Positions 60,338 to 64,000 of a DNA stretch of 64,000 nt are shown piece after piece (position 1 is the stretch's first letter; the number at the start of each line of letters is the position of its first letter). This DNA is from Candidatus Binatus soli (GTDB lineage: Bacteria > Desulfobacterota > Binatia > Binatales > Binataceae). The position numbers were made by a program, and so were the translations under genes. A model generated the notes under the pieces. It was given only the letters and a program-made list of their open reading frames with translations. It made no database searches and was not told where the DNA came from. The DNA lies in assembly GCA_002479255.1 (NCBI GenBank), contig DLMJ01000008.1:97156-161155 (forward strand), written 5' to 3'.

Positions 60338-61402
60338 ATGGAAGTCCGATCCGCGCACCACGGCGAGCGTGACCAGGTGCTCGACCTGCTCGCGGGATGG
60401 CACAACGACCGCGAATTTTTCGCCCGCTACAACCATAACGATTCGAGGTTTCGCGATGCGTTGTGCCTGGTGGCGTGCGACCGCGGCCAACTGGTTTCCA
60501 CCGTCCAGATTTTCAATCGCGCCATAAACCTCAACGGGCAATCGGTTCCGATGGGCGGCATCGGCTCCGTCTTCACGCTCGAAGAGTACAGGCACAAGCG
60601 CGTCGCCTCGGCGCTGATGCGCCTGGCGGTCGATACCATGGTGCGCGAGGGCTTCGAAGTATCCCTGCTGTTCGCGGATCGGCTCACCTTCTACAACCAA
60701 TTCGGATGGCGGGAGATCGAGCGCAAGCTCAGCATCCTGGCGGGCGCCCCTTCACTGAACGCGCCCAATCGTTTCGTCATCGACAGTTTCGAGATTGCGC
60801 GCGACCTTGCCGAAGTTGCCGCGATTCATCGCGGCTACAGCGGCCGATTCAATGTCACCGCGGTCCGCGACGACGCCGCATGGCGCGCGAATCTCAAATT
60901 CGCCGGCAATCAGCCGCGCTATCCCGGCGAGGGCTCCGAGGAGTATTTCGTGGTGTGTCGCGACGGCGGACCAGTCGCGGCGTATGCGCGAGTGACGCTC
61001 CTTTACGGCCTCTCGATGGTGATGGAGTTCGGATACGCTGCCGACGCGGTTGACGCGATGCTCGCGACGTTCAAGTGCCTCGGTGAGGAGGCGGCCGGCG
61101 TGCCGGTCACCAGCGCGCGCACCGGCGATCATCGGCGCGCCGCCCTGCTCCACAGCGCTTCCACGTCCGCCGCGCCGTCGCCTCTCGTTACGCATACGGC
61201 GCACGATCCCGCACTCGAAAAAGCACTTGACGGCGCGGGATGCCCCGTCGTGCATCACACCGACAATTTCTACATGTGGCGGGTTCTTGCGCCTGACAAA
61301 CTCGCGCGCCGGTTCGCGATGGCTTCGGAGGCCGCGTCAGCGCGCGCGTTCGATATCTTCGCCGATTCGCGATCTTTGTACTGGACCGCCGACCGCTTCT
61401 GA
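60338..61402 (+). CDS. Eis-like GNAT acetyltransferase
   Basis: A 354-aa protein of the two-GNAT-domain Eis/MccE-like type. The first domain shows VPMGGIGSVFTLEEYRHKRVASALMRLAVD (acetyl-CoA loop) and LLFADRLTFYNQFGWREIERK. The second half is a degenerate GNAT fold (GPVAAYARVTLLYGL...MVMEFGYA). Eis relatives acetylate amines on drugs or proteins. The substrate here is unknown. The third gene of a plus-strand unit with gshA and the GspC-like gene, starting three bases after the latter. Confidence 0.8.
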   Translation: MEVRSAHHGERDQVLDLLAGWHNDREFFARYNHNDSRFRDALCLVACDRGQLVSTVQIFNRAINLNGQSVPMGGIGSVFTLEEYRHKRVASALMRLAVDTMVREGFEVSLLFADRLTFYNQFGWREIERKLSILAGAPSLNAPNRFVIDSFEIARDLAEVAAIHRGYSGRFNVTAVRDDAAWRANLKFAGNQPRYPGEGSEEYFVVCRDGGPVAAYARVTLLYGLSMVMEFGYAADAVDAMLATFKCLGEEAAGVPVTSARTGDHRRAALLHSASTSAAPSPLVTHTAHDPALEKALDGAGCPVVHHTDNFYMWRVLAPDKLARRFAMASEAASARAFDIFADSRSLYWTADRF

Positions 61403-61436
61403 CCAAAAGATCATCCCCCGGCTCATCGGCGCCCGC

Positions 61437-61460
61437 CGCATCTTTTCGCGACTACGCGAT
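61437..61460 (-). repeat. dispersed 24-bp repeat (copy 2, inverse)
   Basis: Read on the minus strand this is the 53854-53877 sequence with one change (A to G at the sixth base). It lies 34 bp after the acetyltransferase stop and directly before the truncated transposase, near the probable insertion or deletion boundary. Confidence 0.7.
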
Positions 61461-61492
61461 GGCTGGGGTGACCCCTGCACCCAATGTTCAGG

Positions 61493-61921
61493 CCGCCCGG
61501 AGTTGGCGGGCCAGGAACCGCTGGCAAGATTGCGGTAATCGGCGCAATCGCCCGCAAGGGTATGGTGATCGCGAAAGTGATCGAGAATACCGACACCGCG
61601 ACTCTCGACGGTTTTGTGCATTCCGCAGTCGGCCCAAATGTCAGTCTGGTCGCGACTGATGAGCATTCAGGATACCGCTTGCTTGGCCGCGATCTGCCGC
61701 ATAGCGTCGTGCGCCACAGCGCGGGACAGTACGTAGTCGGCGCGGTTCACACTCAAACCATTGAGGGTTTCTGGTCGCTGCTCAAGCGCGGAATCATGGG
61801 CAGTTACCACAAAATCAGCAAAGATTATCTGCCGCTGTACGTGAACGAATTTTCGTGGCGTTACAACAATCGGGCAAATCCGAACGCATTTGCCGAATTG
61901 ATTACGACGTGCAGCAACTAG
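61493..61921 (+). pseudogene. IS1595/ISXO2-type transposase, 5'-truncated
   Basis: The readable part (about 142 codons to the stop at 61921) matches the C-terminal half of ISXO2-like transposases: GTAGKIAVIGAIARKGMV, ENTDTATLDGFVHSAV, SLVATDEHSGYRLLG, HTQTIEGFWSLLKRGIMGSYH and LPLYVNEFSWRYNNR. The Asp of DEH and the Glu of IEGFWS are DDE residues. The N-terminal zinc-finger half and the first catalytic Asp are missing, so it should be inactive. The upstream boundary is near 61490, next to the dispersed repeat. Confidence 0.85.
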
Positions 61922-61953
61922 CCGTCCAGACCTCGAAGCGCTAAAGTATCGGG

Positions 61954-62127
61954 GTGGCTACGCGAAAGGGCGCGGGCGGCACGGCCCGCACAAAGAAGTA
62001 CGTTCCAAGCGCAAAACAGCGCGCCGAAGACGAGCGCATAAAAGAAAAACTTGAGCATTTGTCGGATTCCGATTTGAGGGAATTCGACAAGCTGTTGGAG
62101 AAAGCGATTAAATCTTCAAATGGCTGA
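61954..62127 (+). CDS. small basic ORF after the transposase, 57 aa
   Basis: GTG 61954 to TGA 62125-62127. The start is Lys/Gly-rich (ATRKGAGGTARTKKYVPSAK), followed by a charged helix (RAEDERIKEKLEHLSDSDLREFDKLLEKAI) that could be a coiled coil. The stop overlaps the next ORF (ATGGCTGA), suggesting translational coupling. It has no known family. Such short ORFs sometimes ride with IS1595-group elements. Confidence 0.5.
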   Translation: MATRKGAGGTARTKKYVPSAKQRAEDERIKEKLEHLSDSDLREFDKLLEKAIKSSNG

Positions 62128-62374
62128 AACCAAAAAATATAACGTCGGGGGTTTTTCTCTAGACGTTGTCGAAGTGAAGATCGTCAATAAGGACGAACAC
62201 TTTAATGAGTATGAACTCGAAGACGGTAGTGTGATTCGGGTCAGCAGTCCGGTGGCGGTAGTTTATAGAGTGGACGCCCAAAAAGACGCTGAAGGGAACC
62301 CAGGATATTTCGTAAAAAATGGAACTTCCCTAGTCGTGGTCAATGGTCCGAAGAATCTACAAAAGAAGTTTTAA
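62120..62374 (+). CDS. small hypothetical protein, 84 aa
   Basis: ATG 62120 overlaps the previous stop. The protein is beta-rich with no signal or membrane segment: KYNVGGFSLDVVEVKIVNK, ELEDGSVIRVSSPVAVVYRV, YFVKNGTSLVVVNGP. No family recognised. It is the second gene of a short run between the transposase relic and the DUF29 gene, which starts three bases after its stop. The run looks like an accessory module. Confidence 0.6.
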   Translation: MAETKKYNVGGFSLDVVEVKIVNKDEHFNEYELEDGSVIRVSSPVAVVYRVDAQKDAEGNPGYFVKNGTSLVVVNGPKNLQKKF

Positions 62375-62377
62375 CTG

Positions 62378-63082
62378 ATGGCCGCCGCGCCACAAATAAT
62401 AAGACAAGTTCAAGAGGAACTTGACGAAGAGCGGGCAAAGTCGCTTGAACCTCTTGCACAGTGGGCAATCCGAATATATCCGCCATCTGCCTTTGTGCAT
62501 CGCGATCTCAAGGCTACAAATACGCTCGTGCCGTGGTCGTCGTTGCCGTCGTATACGCTTGTCCCCTTGACAAAAGATGCAGCGTTCTATCCTCTTGCGC
62601 TTATGGAAACGACTCGCCTTGAGGATGATTTCCACGGGTGGCTTGTTGATCAGGCCAAGGTGCTCCATGCTCACCGAAGCGATCTTTTAGATTGGAATGC
62701 ACTAGCCGAGGAACTTGAATCCATGGCAGCGGGGGAAAGACGCGAGATGCGCAAGCAGCTTAAGAGACTGCTCGCTCACTTGCTCAAAATGAAGTCCCAA
62801 CCAGACGAAGTTAAGCGACATCACAGCTGGCGCACTTCGATCAGGGATGCCAGAGAGCAAATACAAGATTTGCTCATGGAGTCGCCCGGTCTATTTCAAG
62901 GCAAACGCGATGAGTTCTTAGCGACAACCTTTGAACGCGCTCGCATTAAGGCTAGCGACGAAACTCATTTGCCACTCAAAGATTTCCCAAAAGACTGTCC
63001 TTGGTCTTTTGAAGAAATAATTTCAGACGATTTCGGGCTCGAACCAGAAGCGCGGCCCGCACCAGATTCTTCAAGCAATTAG
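62378..63082 (+). CDS. DUF29-domain protein with extra N-terminus
   Basis: 234 aa. Residues from about 83 onward match DUF29: DDFHGWLVDQAKVLHAHRSDLLDW, LAEELESMAAGERREMRKQLKRLLAHLLKM, SWRTSIRDAREQI, and ETHLPLKDFPKDCPWSFEEII. DUF29 proteins are small helical proteins of unknown function, frequent near toxin-antitoxin and mobile loci. The first 80 residues (including PSAFVHRDLKATNTLVPW) are not part of the usual domain and may be a fusion. It follows the 84-aa ORF by three bases. Confidence 0.82.
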   Translation: MAAAPQIIRQVQEELDEERAKSLEPLAQWAIRIYPPSAFVHRDLKATNTLVPWSSLPSYTLVPLTKDAAFYPLALMETTRLEDDFHGWLVDQAKVLHAHRSDLLDWNALAEELESMAAGERREMRKQLKRLLAHLLKMKSQPDEVKRHHSWRTSIRDAREQIQDLLMESPGLFQGKRDEFLATTFERARIKASDETHLPLKDFPKDCPWSFEEIISDDFGLEPEARPAPDSSSN

Positions 63083-63122
63083 CGCGGACGGTCGCTTTGG
63101 CCTGCGAGGGTGCGGCCCGCGT

Positions 63123-64000
63123 TTATCTGCCGATAGGCCGCTCTTTCATGCGCTGAGCGAGCAATTCCATAAACTGGCGTGTGCGGGTCAGCGCGTTCAA
63201 TGCTTCGGGTGCATTGTACGGGCCGCGAGCATGCGAGACTTCCTTTCGCCAAATTTCGTTCAGATAGTTGGCGTGGCTGGATGCGTCCGCATAGAATTTA
63301 GTCTCTTCCGCCTTCCGATTATTTCTCCCCGGCGACTGTTGAAGCGCATTCAGTTTGCCGCGCAGAGCGTTTAAGATTGCTCCCCATTCCGCGTATTCGA
63401 GAGGATACTTCTGTTTGCCGATTTGCCGCAGACCTAGTCTCCACGCCAAGGCGCGCAAGCCGTGTTCGGCAATCCGCATAGAATGAAAAACAGCGGCAGT
63501 ATTGCAGTCGAGTGCGTAACATTCGGTCGCTGCTTGAATATCAGTCTGCGCTCTTGAAAACTTTTCGAGTACCAGTCGCCAATCTATTGGTATCTTTTCG
63601 ATTAGCTTTGCTTTGTCTAGAGGAATGAACGCGAATTGTCTTCGATGTAACTGACCCTCAATTGTTTCGCACAAGACTCGCAATTGAACGCTAAGAGTTT
63701 CATATTTGGCGGTCTTAGGCCAAAGGTCCAGATGAATTTCAATTCGTTCAATCGCTGCATCAAGCTCAAGCGCTTCGCAACACACTCGCAGGTCTGCGGC
63801 CATTTCCCTAAGATTTGAGAGTGAAGATTCCGGAACAGGTCCGACTTTCTTCGAGCCATCGATAACGGCCCAAAGCTGCTGGAACATCAGCACTCCGTTG
63901 AGGAGTCGCGCCACGGGGAATTTCAGCATTTCATCTAATCGATGGAAGCGCTCAGCAGAGGGCCAATGTGATTCAATTTGTTCCCCGTCAGCACAAGTTG
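63123..64000 (-). CDS. HEPN-like helical protein, 5' end beyond the window
   Basis: The frame is open from the stop at 63123 to the window edge, at least 292 codons; an internal ATG at 63929 exists, but the sequence before it (ESHWPSAERFHRLDEM) looks coding. The C-terminal part is helical and contains IAEHGLRALAWRLGL, ILNALRGKLNAL and EIWRKEVSHARGPYNAPEAL. RKEVSH fits the R-x4-H signature of HEPN ribonucleases, and HARGPY with the following A-L helix resembles HEPN proteins of defence loci. No nucleotidyltransferase partner is visible in the window. The HEPN call is an inference from motif and context. Confidence 0.55.
   Translation of the reverse strand, partial: TCADGEQIESHWPSAERFHRLDEMLKFPVARLLNGVLMFQQLWAVIDGSKKVGPVPESSLSNLREMAADLRVCCEALELDAAIERIEIHLDLWPKTAKYETLSVQLRVLCETIEGQLHRRQFAFIPLDKAKLIEKIPIDWRLVLEKFSRAQTDIQAATECYALDCNTAAVFHSMRIAEHGLRALAWRLGLRQIGKQKYPLEYAEWGAILNALRGKLNALQQSPGRNNRKAEETKFYADASSHANYLNEIWRKEVSHARGPYNAPEALNALTRTRQFMELLAQRMKERPIGR

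Overview
The window is a high-GC chromosomal segment from a Gram-negative bacterium. An LptB ATPase, a GspC-like protein, several lipoproteins and a Lol-like export operon indicate an outer membrane. The housekeeping genes (an alaC-hom-thrC-apgM-type threonine operon without thrB, an SCP2-type thiolase paired with a DUF35 protein, UbiB, plant-type glutamate-cysteine ligase) and the FAAL/PKS/NRPS content suggest an uncultivated soil lineage of the Deltaproteobacteria / Desulfobacterota / Binatota kind. That placement is an inference, not something read from a marker gene.

Left part (1-20.6 kb): aspS (cut by the window edge) and hisS; a ChbG/YdjC deacetylase; acyl-CoA genes (thiolase, DUF35 OB-fold protein, enoyl-CoA hydratase); a small Cys-rich lipoprotein; a methyltransferase; a GlpX-like phosphatase with several changed active-site positions; the threonine-pathway operon; an MFS transporter; then on the plus strand UbiB-like kinase, acyl-CoA dehydrogenase and an inositol-phosphatase-family enzyme. 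A tRNA-Arg(CCG) with encoded CCA lies at 20561-20635.

Middle part (20.6-49.5 kb): the region just past the tRNA looks less GC-rich by eye and is accessory in character. It starts with an envelope/stress set of small genes (CsbD, four-BON periplasmic protein, two small membrane proteins, a Gly-rich lipoprotein, a DUF2950 protein). It continues with the main feature, a tightly packed biosynthetic cluster at 24676-43203: fatty acyl-AMP ligase, one-module PKS (ACP-KS-AT-DH-KR-ACP), a free-standing condensation protein, a two-module NRPS ending in a thioesterase, MbtH-like protein, type II thioesterase and Sfp-type phosphopantetheinyl transferase. The set predicts a lipodipeptide: a fatty acid is adenylated, loaded on the PKS ACP, extended by two carbons to an enoyl chain, transferred to the first amino acid, extended by a second and released. 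Facing this cluster is a five-gene, overlapping operon (flippase-like membrane protein, LolA-like periplasmic carrier, two FtsX/LolC-type permeases, LolD-type ATPase), which I propose moves the product or a related lipid to the outer membrane.

Right part (49.9-64 kb): mostly ordinary genes (alpha/beta hydrolase, lptB, glycerol kinase, glutamate-cysteine ligase, orphan GspC, two acetyltransferases, a kelch-repeat protein) mixed with signs of turnover: a frameshifted TetR C-terminal remnant, a dispersed 24-bp repeat, 37-bp repeats flanking the kelch gene, a 5'-truncated IS1595/ISXO2-type transposase followed by small accessory ORFs, a DUF29 protein, and an edge-truncated protein carrying a HEPN-like R-x4-H motif.
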